Assembly: GCA_947627215.1 (NCBI GenBank)
Contig: CANQVD010000033.1
Span: 1-40,554, forward strand
Source of the DNA: an uncultured Eisenbergiella sp.
GTDB lineage: Bacteria > Bacillota > Clostridia > Lachnospirales > Lachnospiraceae
Length of the DNA: 40,554 nt
Direction of reading: 5' to 3'
Numbering within the stretch: the stretch's first letter is position 1; each line of letters opens with the position of its first letter. Below the pieces are notes generated by a model, which worked only from the letters and a program-made list of their open reading frames with translations, was not told where the DNA came from and ran no database searches. Positions 18,233-27,638 of this stretch are shown piece after piece. Both the position numbers and the translations under genes were made by a program.

Positions 18233-18628
18233 TCAACTCCGTTTCACAAAGGTCGCACTGCATTTGGGACAGCGGATCTCGATCTTTCCGTGTCCCCTGG
18301 GAACGCGGATCTTCTGCCCGCAGGAAGGACACTTATAAATATGGTGGGTCTTTCGCTGTGCCAGCCTGCGCCGCCCGCCTGCCAGCCGTCTGCGCAGCCC
18401 CGCCGTCAGCGTCAGATATTTCTGATTCTCCGCATACCGTGCGGGAATGTTGCGCGAAAACATTCGGAAATAGTTACAGACCAGCACGAGCACCGCCAGC
18501 AGGAACCAGGCCCGATGGCTGGAAAACAGGGAGATCACCAGAAATGCCATGCTGACGCCGGACAGCAGCCTGCAGAGATTGTCGGCCCCGTAACGCCCCT
18601 GCATAAAACGCATAAATTTTTCTCTCAT
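18233..18628 (-). CDS. Membrane protein with C-terminal zinc ribbon
   Basis: This 131-residue protein has a hydrophobic region of one or two helices (about 27-62), a basic stretch (GLRRRLAGGRRRLAQRK) and a C-terminal zinc ribbon with CPSCGQ and CPKCSA about 20 residues apart. I do not recognise a named family. The start at 18628 is chosen because AAAGGAG lies ten bases upstream. It is the first gene of the three-gene unit with DUF5685 and the J-domain protein. Confidence 0.75.
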   Translation of the reverse strand: MREKFMRFMQGRYGADNLCRLLSGVSMAFLVISLFSSHRAWFLLAVLVLVCNYFRMFSRNIPARYAENQKYLTLTAGLRRRLAGGRRRLAQRKTHHIYKCPSCGQKIRVPRGHGKIEIRCPKCSATFVKRS

Positions 18629-18737
18629 CGCGAACAGACTCCTTTTCAACGCCTTCTTTTTCCCATTTTACGCGCTTTGTATGAAAAAGCAAGGAATTAT
18701 CCCGCAGCGAATTGTTAAAAAAGGATAAAGGAGCCGT

Positions 18738-19532
18738 TCAGTCCGTCCGCAGACCCTTTTGCCGGTCCGCAAGGATCAGCCGCCGCAGCGCCTCCACCCC
18801 GGCCCGGACCGCGCCGTCGGTATCATGTACCACAGGATTGGGAAGCCCCGCCCTTTCCCGTTCCTGATTGGCCACCGTCAGGAAAACGGAGCCGCAGCGC
18901 ACCTTCAGATAACTGGCCACCACGAACAGCGCCGCCGATTCCATCTCGGAGGCCTTGCAGCCCAGCCGCAGCCAGGCGCTCCATTTCTGCTCCAGCTCGT
19001 AATGCACCGGCATGAGCTGCGGCTCATGCTGCCCGTAGAAGGAATCCTTGCACTGTACCACGCCCACGTGACAGGGCAGGGACAGCGCGGCTGCCGCCTC
19101 CCGCAGCGCGCATACCACATCCGGATCGGCCACCGCCGGAAACTCGATGGGCGCATATTCCCGGCTGATCCCCTCCGCCCGGACGGCGCCCGTGGCGATC
19201 ACGAGGTCGCCGCTCTTCACCGCCGGATCCATGCCGCCGCAGGTCCCCACACGGATAAAGGTGTGCGCTCCCGCCTTCACCAGCTCCTCCATGGCGATGG
19301 CGGCGGAAGGGCCGCCGATGCCCGTGGATGTCACGCTGACCTTCGTCCCCTCCAGCCAGCCGTTGTATGTAAGGAATTCCCGGCTGTCCGCCACCGGAAC
19401 CGGATCCTCAAAATACCGGGCGATCTTCTCACAGCGCTTCGGATCCCCCGGCAGGATCACGTATTTTCCCACTTCACCGTCATGGATCTGCAGATGATAC
19501 TGCGTCCCCGCATCCGCATATTTCATTCCCAT
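18738..19532 (-). CDS. udp: Uridine phosphorylase-type nucleoside phosphorylase
   Basis: This 264-residue enzyme of the PNP/UDP superfamily cleaves a nucleoside with phosphate, most likely uridine to uracil and ribose 1-phosphate. [13 protein letters not shown] at the N-terminus, [16 protein letters not shown] and IRVGTCGGM bind phosphate and ribose. The C-terminal [10 protein letters not shown] holds the ribose-binding Glu. The start may be the ATG at 19532 or the one at 19526; GGGGG lies just upstream. It is the last gene of trxA-cbiG-udp, with 15-bp gaps. Confidence 0.87.
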   Translation of the reverse strand: MGMKYADAGTQYHLQIHDGEVGKYVILPGDPKRCEKIARYFEDPVPVADSREFLTYNGWLEGTKVSVTSTGIGGPSAAIAMEELVKAGAHTFIRVGTCGGMDPAVKSGDLVIATGAVRAEGISREYAPIEFPAVADPDVVCALREAAAALSLPCHVGVVQCKDSFYGQHEPQLMPVHYELEQKWSAWLRLGCKASEMESAALFVVASYLKVRCGSVFLTVANQERERAGLPNPVVHDTDGAVRAGVEALRRLILADRQKGLRTD

Positions 19533-19547
19533 ACCCCCGTTTTCCGC

Positions 19548-20570
19548 TCAGAAATGCAGCGCCGTCTTCTTTTCATAGACGGAAACCGCCCGATCCTCCT
19601 CTGTCCGGCACCGCACCAGACAGTTCCCGTCCCCGCTGCCCATCCGGGCGCACCGGTCACAGATCTGTCCGTCCTCCGGCTCCGTTTGCCGCACATCGTA
19701 TGTAAAAAAAGGCACATCCATCCAGTCGGCCAGCGCCACCAGCGCGGGCTCCTTCGCCAGCGCCGCGTCGGAATACACGGCGCAGACCCGCTCCCTGGAG
19801 AGATGGCTGTCAGCCAGCGCCCCGATCACCGTCTGCTGAAGCATCTGGGCGTCGCAGCCCTCCCGGCATGTCACGCCGACAACCAGGTTGACGGGAAACA
19901 TCCTGCATTCCTTTTCAAAATGAGGCGCCTCCCAGTCGTCCGTGACAGAGATCCCGCACTCCGGCGGGCGCCCCTCTCCGGCGTTTTCGCCCGCCATGAC
20001 GGGCCCCACGCCCACCATGCCCTCCGGCATCACACCCTCGATCGGATAATCGCTGTAGACTCCCACCGTCTGTCCGGCGGCCAGCGCCTCCGCCATCGTC
20101 TGGATACGGAAAAGATCCTGAATGAACAGCCCGTTTTTCCGGGCAAAGGCGTCCACCTCAAACCGCCTGGCCTTTTCGCTCTGAGAAAGGATGACCGGCG
20201 TCGCGCCCACCAGATCGGCCAGCCTGCGGCACCAGCCGTTCAGCCCGCGGATCCGCCCCCTGGAAAAGGGGATCAGGAACCTTCCTTCCTCATCCATCAC
20301 CACGGCGGCCGGTCCCGGCTCCCGCTCTTTCATAAAAGAGACAAACACACCCGCGACCTGTTCCAGATCTCCCAGGAACAGAAACACCTCCTGGCTGTCC
20401 CACAGATCCTCCAGAAGCAGCCGGAGGGATTTGAAGGGGATCAGACGGCGGCCCGTGACCGTGTGCCAGCTATAGCTGGCCGCCTGATGGTTTTTCGCCT
20501 GCAGGGCGGCGGTCAGCTCCAGATTTTTTTCCGCGCCGGCGCGGGTAAAGGAGATCACGCTGATTTTCAT
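19548..20570 (-). CDS. cbiG: CbiG-like cobalamin biosynthesis protein
   Basis: This 340-residue protein fits CbiG, which opens the lactone ring of cobalt-precorrin-5A in the anaerobic B12 pathway. It has the N-terminal CbiG domain (about 1-85, MKISVISFTRAGAE), the middle region (about 95-210) and the C-terminal domain (about 228-300, VNLVVGVTCREGCDAQML and ALAKEPALVALADWM). The last 35 residues add C-D-R-C-A and a further cysteine pair not usual in the family. No other cobalamin gene is nearby; it lies between trxA and udp. The assignment rests on overall pattern and is less certain than its neighbours. Confidence 0.7.
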   Translation of the reverse strand: MKISVISFTRAGAEKNLELTAALQAKNHQAASYSWHTVTGRRLIPFKSLRLLLEDLWDSQEVFLFLGDLEQVAGVFVSFMKEREPGPAAVVMDEEGRFLIPFSRGRIRGLNGWCRRLADLVGATPVILSQSEKARRFEVDAFARKNGLFIQDLFRIQTMAEALAAGQTVGVYSDYPIEGVMPEGMVGVGPVMAGENAGEGRPPECGISVTDDWEAPHFEKECRMFPVNLVVGVTCREGCDAQMLQQTVIGALADSHLSRERVCAVYSDAALAKEPALVALADWMDVPFFTYDVRQTEPEDGQICDRCARMGSGDGNCLVRCRTEEDRAVSVYEKKTALHF

Positions 20571-20585
20571 AACGCCACGCCCTTC

Positions 20586-20894
20586 CTATCTGTAAAGATC
20601 CATTCTCCGCGCCAGCTCCGCTCCGCTCTGGACGCCCACCATGCGGTCCACCTCTTTCCCGCCCTTGAAGATGATCAGCGTCGGGATATTCATGACCTGA
20701 TATTCCATCGCAAGCCCGGACTGCTCGTCCACATTCACCTTGCCGGCCTGATAGCCTTCCTCCGCCAGCTTTTCCACCGCCGGGGCCTGCATCCTGCAGG
20801 GGCCGCACCACTGAGCCCAGAAATCCACCAGCACCGGTCCCTCTGCGTTCAGCACTTCCGCTTCAAAATTGTCAGATGTGAGTATTTTCGCCAT
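20586..20894 (-). CDS. trxA: Thioredoxin
   Basis: This 102-residue thioredoxin has the redox motif WCGPC (about 30-34) in [14 protein letters not shown] and the cis-proline loop [11 protein letters not shown]. It reduces protein disulfides in the cytoplasm. The ATG follows AGGGAGG by eight bases. A TATACT on the minus strand at 20974-20979 is the likely -10. A strong GC hairpin without a T run (20932-20964) lies in the leader. It is first in the operon with cbiG and udp. Confidence 0.96.
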   Translation of the reverse strand: MAKILTSDNFEAEVLNAEGPVLVDFWAQWCGPCRMQAPAVEKLAEEGYQAGKVNVDEQSGLAMEYQVMNIPTLIIFKGGKEVDRMVGVQSGAELARRMDLYR

Positions 20895-20931
20895 ATTCTC
20901 AGCCTCCCTTGTTCCCTGACTCCTTTTTCAC

Positions 20932-20964
20932 AGCGTTCCCGGCACGGCTGCGCCGGGGGACGCT
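20932..20964 (-). other. GC-rich hairpin in the trxA leader
   Basis: AGCGT/ACGCT and CCCGGC/GCCGGG form a stable stem-loop between the predicted transcription start and the trxA ribosome binding site. No T tract follows, so it is more likely an mRNA stabiliser or leader structure than a terminator. Confidence 0.4.
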
Positions 20965-21020
20965 GCTGCTTCTAGTATACCTGTTTTCTCTCATAAAATC
21001 CACGGTTATTTCTTCAGATT

Positions 21021-22343
21021 TCAAAGTTCTTCGCCCGGCCCGGCGATCTCCCGGCGCAGCAGCCACAGGCAGAGAAGGTTGGGCAGCGCCATACAGGCAT
21101 TGGCCAGATCCGAAAGGTTCCATACAAGCTCCAGCGACAGGACGGCCCCCAGATATACGAACACCATATAGACGGTCTGAAAAAGCTTCACACCCCGCTC
21201 CCCCCACAGATAGCGGGCCGCGCATTCCCCGTAAAAGCTCCAGCCAATGATGGTGGCGAAGGCGAACAGCACCAGGCAGAGGGACAGAAGCGCTCCGCCC
21301 GCGAAGGGCAGGCTCTCAAAGGCCACGAAGCAATAGGCGTCCTCCCCCGCCGCCAGATAGGGCGCCGGATTTTGGACCATATCGCTCAAAACGGCGAGGC
21401 CCGTGACCGCGCACATCACCAGCGTATCCCAGAAAATCCCCGTCATGGAAATGATCGCCTGCTGCCGGGGCGCGGTCCCCGCCACGACGGCCGCCGCCAT
21501 GGGCGCGGAGCCCATTCCGGCCTCGTTGGTGAAAAGCCCCTTCGCCACGCCGACGCGGATGCCCGTCATCACCGCGTATCCCGCCGCGCCGCCGATCAGG
21601 GAGCGGGAGGAAAAGGCGCCCTGAAGCACCGCCGAAACCGCCGCCGGAAGGCAGGCCGCATTTCTAGCGATCACGAACAGGCAGCCCCCCAGATAGATCA
21701 GACACATCACCGGCACCAGGCAGGTACAGACCCTGGCGGTCTTTTTCGCGCCGCCGATCAGCACGCTGCCCGCCAGCACGGCCGCCGCGATTCCCACCAG
21801 ATGCGGCGATACGGGGAGGTGCCGGGTCACCGCCGCCGTCAGGGAATGGGCCTGTACGCCGCTGCCCACGCACAGCGCCGCCAGAACGGCAAACAGGGCG
21901 AACAGCACAGCCATCCCTCTTCTGTGCAGCACATGCTCCATCACATACATGGGTCCGCCGTAAACGCTGCCGTCCGCTCTCCGGTTCCTGTACTTCGCGG
22001 AAAGAAAACACTCCGCATAGCAGGTCGCCATGCCGAGGAGTCCGCAGATCCAGCACCAGAACAGCGCTCCCGGCCCGCCGACGGCGATGGCCGCAGAGAT
22101 CCCGACGATATTTCCGGTCCCGATGGTGGCTGCCAGCGCCGTTGACAGCGCCTCCCAGGCCGAAACCCTCGGCCCTTCCTCCTTCCTGCCCGAAAAGCTC
22201 ATCCGGATCCCCTGCGGGACCTTTTTCTGCACAAAGCCCAGCCTGACCGTGAAATAGAGATGCATCCCCAGCAACAGCGCCGGCATGGGAAAGCCCCAGA
22301 GAAAATCGCAAAGCGTCCTCACCAGGCCGCTGATCCGTTCCAT
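21021..22343 (-). CDS. Sodium:alanine/glycine symporter family protein (AgcS)
   Basis: This 440-residue transporter has about 11 transmembrane helices and belongs to the alanine or glycine:cation symporter family. Typical segments are the N-terminal LWGFPMPALLLGMHLYFTVR, the substrate-site region ALAATIGTGNIVGISAAI, GGPGALFWCW, YGGPMYVMEHVL and KGLFTNEAGMGSAP. It would import a small neutral amino acid with Na+ or H+. The start at 22343 aligns with relatives and has AGGA nine bases upstream; an earlier ATG at 22364 is possible. It is divergent from glmS, with palindrome 2 between them. Confidence 0.93.
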   Translation of the reverse strand: MERISGLVRTLCDFLWGFPMPALLLGMHLYFTVRLGFVQKKVPQGIRMSFSGRKEEGPRVSAWEALSTALAATIGTGNIVGISAAIAVGGPGALFWCWICGLLGMATCYAECFLSAKYRNRRADGSVYGGPMYVMEHVLHRRGMAVLFALFAVLAALCVGSGVQAHSLTAAVTRHLPVSPHLVGIAAAVLAGSVLIGGAKKTARVCTCLVPVMCLIYLGGCLFVIARNAACLPAAVSAVLQGAFSSRSLIGGAAGYAVMTGIRVGVAKGLFTNEAGMGSAPMAAAVVAGTAPRQQAIISMTGIFWDTLVMCAVTGLAVLSDMVQNPAPYLAAGEDAYCFVAFESLPFAGGALLSLCLVLFAFATIIGWSFYGECAARYLWGERGVKLFQTVYMVFVYLGAVLSLELVWNLSDLANACMALPNLLCLWLLRREIAGPGEEL

Positions 22344-22408
22344 ATGCGCGATCCTGCCCAACATCCGTTTTCTCTGTAAAGAATATGCGCCGGAACCGGA
22401 AATAAAAC

Positions 22409-22641
22409 CGGGAGGCCCCGGGAAAAGCCGCGCGCCCCAGGCCCCTGTCCGGCCGGCGTCCGTATGGCGCGGCGCGCATGTCAGGCACGCTCCCGCTTCA
22501 TGAAAAACGCAGCGGTTCTAAGCTCGTGGAATACCTCGCCAAGAACCGGCGTTTTTCAGGAGCGCTGACATTTTGCACCGCGCCATACGGACGCCGGCCG
22601 GACAGGGGCCTGGGGCGCGCGGCTTTTCCCGGGGCCTCCCG
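22409..22641. repeat. Long palindrome 2 (64-bp perfect arms) upstream of glmS
   Basis: Arms 22409-22472 and 22578-22641 are perfect inverted repeats of 64 bp and very GC-rich. The 105-bp centre folds further: TGTCAG/CTGACA, CGCTCC/GGAGCG, TGAAAAACGC/GCGTTTTTCA and CGGTTCT/AGAACCG. Together they form one hairpin of about 230 nt in the 22344-22724 interval between divergent genes. The arms differ from those of palindrome 1, but the core is shared. The glmS promoter starts 12 bp beyond its right edge. Confidence 0.95.
22486..22556 (+). other. Conserved bulged-stem core, copy 2
   Basis: CACGCTCCCGCT, five variable bases, then AAAAACGCAGCGGTTC (22486-22518), with partner GAACCGGCGTTTTT (22543-22556), is the second copy of the core at 5454-5526. 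The AG bulge (22511-22512) is kept. Its two stem differences from copy 1 preserve pairing. Confidence 0.75.
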
Positions 22642-22653
22642 ACAGCAATTTTC

Positions 22654-22681
22654 TTGACATCAGGCCGCGAACGTGTATACT
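22654..22681 (+). promoter_or_regulatory. glmS promoter
   Basis: TTGACA (22654-22659), a 16-bp spacer and TATACT (22676-22681) form a strong sigma-A promoter. It leaves a leader of only about 37 nt, too short for a glmS ribozyme. Confidence 0.75.
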
Positions 22682-22724
22682 TTACAGAGAAAAGAACTAT
22701 TTCGTATTCAGGGAGGACGAATTT

Positions 22725-24551
<1,827 letters not shown>

Positions 24552-24552
24552 A

Positions 24553-24584
24553 GCAAAAACCGGAGCTTTCGCTCCGGTTTTTGC
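24553..24584. terminator. glmS terminator (bidirectional)
   Basis: A perfect 14-bp stem (GCAAAAACCGGAGC/GCTCCGGTTTTTGC) with a TTTC loop lies just after the glmS stop. Its A and T ends let it work on both strands, serving also the convergent gene that ends at 24707. Confidence 0.9.
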
Positions 24585-24690
24585 GCTACTTCTCCATTCA
24601 CCTTGTGAATGGAGAAGGTTCCTTCCTTGCGCTACTTCTCCATTCACACTGTGAATTGAGAAGGTTCTTCCTGCGCTGCTTCTCCGGAAG
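24582..24690. repeat. Tandem hairpin repeat, about 2.4 copies
   Basis: A 44-46 bp unit beginning TGCGCTACTTCTCC occurs at 24582-24627 and 24628-24671, with a partial third copy from 24672. Each full unit is itself a hairpin (CTTCTCCATTCAC/GTGAATGGAGAAG in unit 1; one mismatch in unit 2). It lies between convergent genes and resembles REP/BIME-like intergenic repeats. Confidence 0.8.
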
Positions 24691-24706
24691 TATCCCCTCC
24701 CGCAGA

Positions 24707-25285
24707 TCACAGCACCTCCCGGCAGAAATAACAGGTGTAATCTTCCGGCTTCCGGTACTCGGAGATCAGGTTTTCCGCCGCGCAGTACCTGCAGCGAACC
24801 ACACGGGTGCCCTTCGGCACCTCTTCCCATTCCAGATGGCGCATTCCCGTCATCCGACCGCCGGTCTCCTGATGCAGACGCCTTTCCTCCTGCTGTTTCT
24901 CCCAGGCGTGATCCTTCGCGTCCTCCAGCGCCTTACGGCGCAGATACTCCGTAGTGGACACCTCCGCCCCATCCCCGGCGTCCGCGCCGTTCTGAGCCGC
25001 TCCTGCGGATCTTCGGGCCGTCCCGGCGCTGCCCCTTCCGGCAGCGGACGTTCTGCTCCCGGCCCTGTTCCCGGCCGCAAAGGCCCTGCTTCCGGAACCG
25101 CCTGTTCCGGTTTCCGTACCGGAGGCGCTACGGGACCGCCGCCCTTCTCCGACGGACTTCGCCGTCCGGTCTCCGGTTCCCGGCCGGGATGCGGAGGGCT
25201 TATGCGCCCCATCCCTTTTCTTTTTCGCGATGAGATTGCTCACAACAAAAAACAAAACGATCAGATAGATCAGTGTACCCAACAT
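24707..25285 (-). CDS. Membrane-anchored protein with C-terminal zinc ribbon
   Basis: This 192-residue protein has one N-terminal helix (about 2-20, MLGTLIYLIVLFFVVS), a long Ser/Gly/Ala/Arg-rich low-complexity linker (about 25-110), a charged helical part (about 118-150) and a zinc ribbon with CRYCAAEN and CYFC near the end. No family is recognised. The start at 25285 follows AGAGGG by six bases and places the helix at the N-terminus. It lies downstream of ftsQ on the same strand and may be the last gene of the division cluster. Confidence 0.7.
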   Translation of the reverse strand: MLGTLIYLIVLFFVVSNLIAKKKRDGAHKPSASRPGTGDRTAKSVGEGRRSRSASGTETGTGGSGSRAFAAGNRAGSRTSAAGRGSAGTARRSAGAAQNGADAGDGAEVSTTEYLRRKALEDAKDHAWEKQQEERRLHQETGGRMTGMRHLEWEEVPKGTRVVRCRYCAAENLISEYRKPEDYTCYFCREVL

Positions 25286-25358
25286 GACGTTCCCTCTCTT
25301 TCGCAGCGTTTCCGTTTGCGCGCTTCCGGGGCCTTTGGACAACGGTTTCCCGAACGGA

Positions 25359-26252
25359 TCATTCCGCCGGCGTTCCTTCCGTCTCTTCCGTTTCCGCGGT
25401 TTCCTCCGTTTCCGGGGTCTGCAGAACGCCTGTTTCATCCCGTTCAAAGGTGATGTTGTCCGCGCCCTCCGTATAATTTTCCAGCTTCAGCACGCCGCTC
25501 TCCCCTTCCAGCCGCGGAAGAATATGCTGGAGCTGCATGATCTTCTCCTCGTAATTGCCGCTGCCCAGCCGCACCCGGACATCCCCGAAATACAGGGTGA
25601 CGGAATCGCTCTCATTGAAAAAAATCTTGTCCGTGACGATCTCATATTTGGACAGCATCTGGGTGATGGAGAGAATCTGCTGAAAAATGGAGGCGTCCTC
25701 CACCGGCAGCGGCTCATAGAGCACCACATGATCGAACTGTACGCCCGTCACCTGGGGAACCCCCATGGTCCTGGTCTCCGAGGATTCCACCACCACGCCG
25801 TCCCGGTCAAAATACAGAAACCGCCCCATGTATTCCACATAGCCGGCCACCGTCTTTTCATAGACGATGATGCGGATGGAATCGGGCGCCTCCACGCTGA
25901 CGCTCATGGTCTGGATAAACGGAATGTTCTCGATCTTCCGGTTCCTGTACTTTAACGTCAGGTAGAGCGAATTATAGGAGAGCCTGTCCGTCATCACCAT
26001 GTCGATGATCTCTTCCCTGGTATAATGCAGATTGCCCTCCACCGTTATGTTTTCCACCCGGAAGCGATTCGCCGCGAACAGAACGGCCCCTGCCGTGAGA
26101 CAGAAAAAGACCGCCAGAAAGGCCAGGATGGCACGCCTTCCCGGTGATAAGCGCGCTTCTCCGGCCGGGCGGGTCTTTTCCTCCCGGCCGGACGCCCTCC
26201 GTCCCGTATTTTCCTTCCGTCTGCCCGCTTTTTCGCCCTTTCCTCCGGGCAT
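25359..26252 (-). CDS. ftsQ: Cell division protein FtsQ/DivIB
   Basis: This 297-residue bitopic protein has a basic cytoplasmic N-terminus (about 1-45), one transmembrane helix (about 46-65), a POTRA domain starting at RVENITVEGNLHYTREEI and a beta domain (about 140-270). It ends in an acidic Glu/Thr-rich tail. It belongs to the divisome with FtsL and FtsB/DivIC and links septal wall synthesis to the ring. The start at 26252 is four bases after the murA stop; no strong ribosome binding site, so it is probably coupled to murA. Confidence 0.85.
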   Translation of the reverse strand: MPGGKGEKAGRRKENTGRRASGREEKTRPAGEARLSPGRRAILAFLAVFFCLTAGAVLFAANRFRVENITVEGNLHYTREEIIDMVMTDRLSYNSLYLTLKYRNRKIENIPFIQTMSVSVEAPDSIRIIVYEKTVAGYVEYMGRFLYFDRDGVVVESSETRTMGVPQVTGVQFDHVVLYEPLPVEDASIFQQILSITQMLSKYEIVTDKIFFNESDSVTLYFGDVRVRLGSGNYEEKIMQLQHILPRLEGESGVLKLENYTEGADNITFERDETGVLQTPETEETAETEETEGTPAE

Positions 26253-26256
26253 CAGC

Positions 26257-27516
26257 TTAAAGTCCCGTTTTGTCGCCAATGTCTGCTCCCAAACGCCGAA
26301 GATCGCGCACGATATCCTCATATCCCCGGTCAATGAACTGCCTGCCGCGGATACGGGTGATCCCCTCCGCGCAGATACCGGCCAGCACCAGCGCCGCGCC
26401 GCCGCGCAGCTCCCGCGCCGTCACATCCTGTCCGTACAGTCTGCTGCCGCCCGTCATACCGGCGCAGCAGCCGTCCACCCTTATGGACGCCCCCATGCGG
26501 TTCAGCTCCTCCGCCACCGCCAGCCGTCCGTTGAAGATCCGTTCGGCCAGGCGGCTCTCTCCCTCCGCCTGGCACAGCGCCACCAGAAGGGGGGACTGCA
26601 GATCCGTGGGAAAGCCGGGATAAACGCCGGTCTCCACATATCCCGGCGCGCACAGCCTGCCCCTGCGCTCCACATAGAGCCCGCCGGTCTCCGCCGACAG
26701 CTTCGCGCCCATCCGTCCGGCCAGCGCCGTCACGCTCGCCATCTGCCGCACCGGCGCATTTTTCAGGAAAGCGCTGCCGCCCGCTGCCAGAACGCCGATC
26801 AGGTAGGTCCCCGCCACGATGCGGTCCGCCTCCACGCGGTAAACGCTCTCCCGCAGGGCCCCGACCCCCGTCACCCGGATATGCCCCCGTCCCGCCACCG
26901 CGGTCCGCGCGCCCGCGCCATTTAAAAAGGCGCAGAGCGCCATGATTTCCGGTTCCATCGCACAGCCGCAGATATCCGTCTGTCCCTCCGCCAGCGCCGC
27001 CGCCAGAATGACATTCTCCGTGGCTCCCACGCTGGGGAACGGCAGGACGACCCTCCCGCCGCGCAGCCTGCGCGCCCGCGCCGTCACCAGGCAGCCGTCC
27101 TCCTCAAATTCCGCGCCCATCTGTCCAAGCGCCCGGATATGCCAGTCGATGGGCCGGTCGCCGATCACGCACCCGCCGGGTGTGTGCAGATGCACTTCTC
27201 CGCACCGCCCCAGCATGGCTCCCGCCAGGATCACGGAGGAACGCATCCGCATCACCAGCTCCTGCGGCGGATGGCAGGACGAAAGATGAGAGGCGTCGAT
27301 GCGAAGCGCATCCTGACAGCGCTCCACCTTTGCGCCCAGACTCTGCAGCAGCCGGCACATGCAGCAGACATCGGAAATATCGGGACAGTTCTGCAGCACC
27401 GTGACGCCGCGCACCAGCAGACAGGCCGCCATCACGGGCAGCGCCGCGTTTTTGGAACCCTGAACGGCAACCTCCCCGCACAGGGGAGCGCCGCCTTTGA
27501 TCTGAATATATTTCAA
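26257..27516 (-). CDS. murA: UDP-N-acetylglucosamine 1-carboxyvinyltransferase
   Basis: MurA transfers enolpyruvate from PEP to UDP-GlcNAc, the first committed step of peptidoglycan synthesis. GSKNAALP (20-27) binds substrate. The catalytic loop HTPGGCVIGDRPID holds Cys116, the residue alkylated by fosfomycin, so the enzyme should be sensitive to it. At 419 residues it has full length. It starts with TTG (27514-27516) behind GGTGG. It occupies the slot between ftsW and ftsQ where many Firmicutes carry murG/murB. The 122 bp before it hold a small hairpin, so it may have a separate promoter. Confidence 0.95.
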   Translation of the reverse strand: MKYIQIKGGAPLCGEVAVQGSKNAALPVMAACLLVRGVTVLQNCPDISDVCCMCRLLQSLGAKVERCQDALRIDASHLSSCHPPQELVMRMRSSVILAGAMLGRCGEVHLHTPGGCVIGDRPIDWHIRALGQMGAEFEEDGCLVTARARRLRGGRVVLPFPSVGATENVILAAALAEGQTDICGCAMEPEIMALCAFLNGAGARTAVAGRGHIRVTGVGALRESVYRVEADRIVAGTYLIGVLAAGGSAFLKNAPVRQMASVTALAGRMGAKLSAETGGLYVERRGRLCAPGYVETGVYPGFPTDLQSPLLVALCQAEGESRLAERIFNGRLAVAEELNRMGASIRVDGCCAGMTGGSRLYGQDVTARELRGGAALVLAGICAEGITRIRGRQFIDRGYEDIVRDLRRLGADIGDKTGL

Positions 27517-27638
27517 TTATCCACCATCCACACAAAAAAGCAAGACTTATTGTATTTTATGTGGAAAAGCGGATCCGTTGCCTGTCCTCCCGAAAAACAG
27601 ACAGTTTCCGACACCGGAAAACTCCCTTTTCGGACAAT

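Noticed and set aside
24553-24584. glmS terminator as a third copy of the palindrome core
   Set aside because: It shares AAAAACCGG-type sequence, but lacks the AG bulge and the conserved CACGCTCYCGCT segment; it is an ordinary terminator.
24582-24690. CRISPR array
   Set aside because: The units are contiguous hairpin repeats without spacers, and no cas genes are present.
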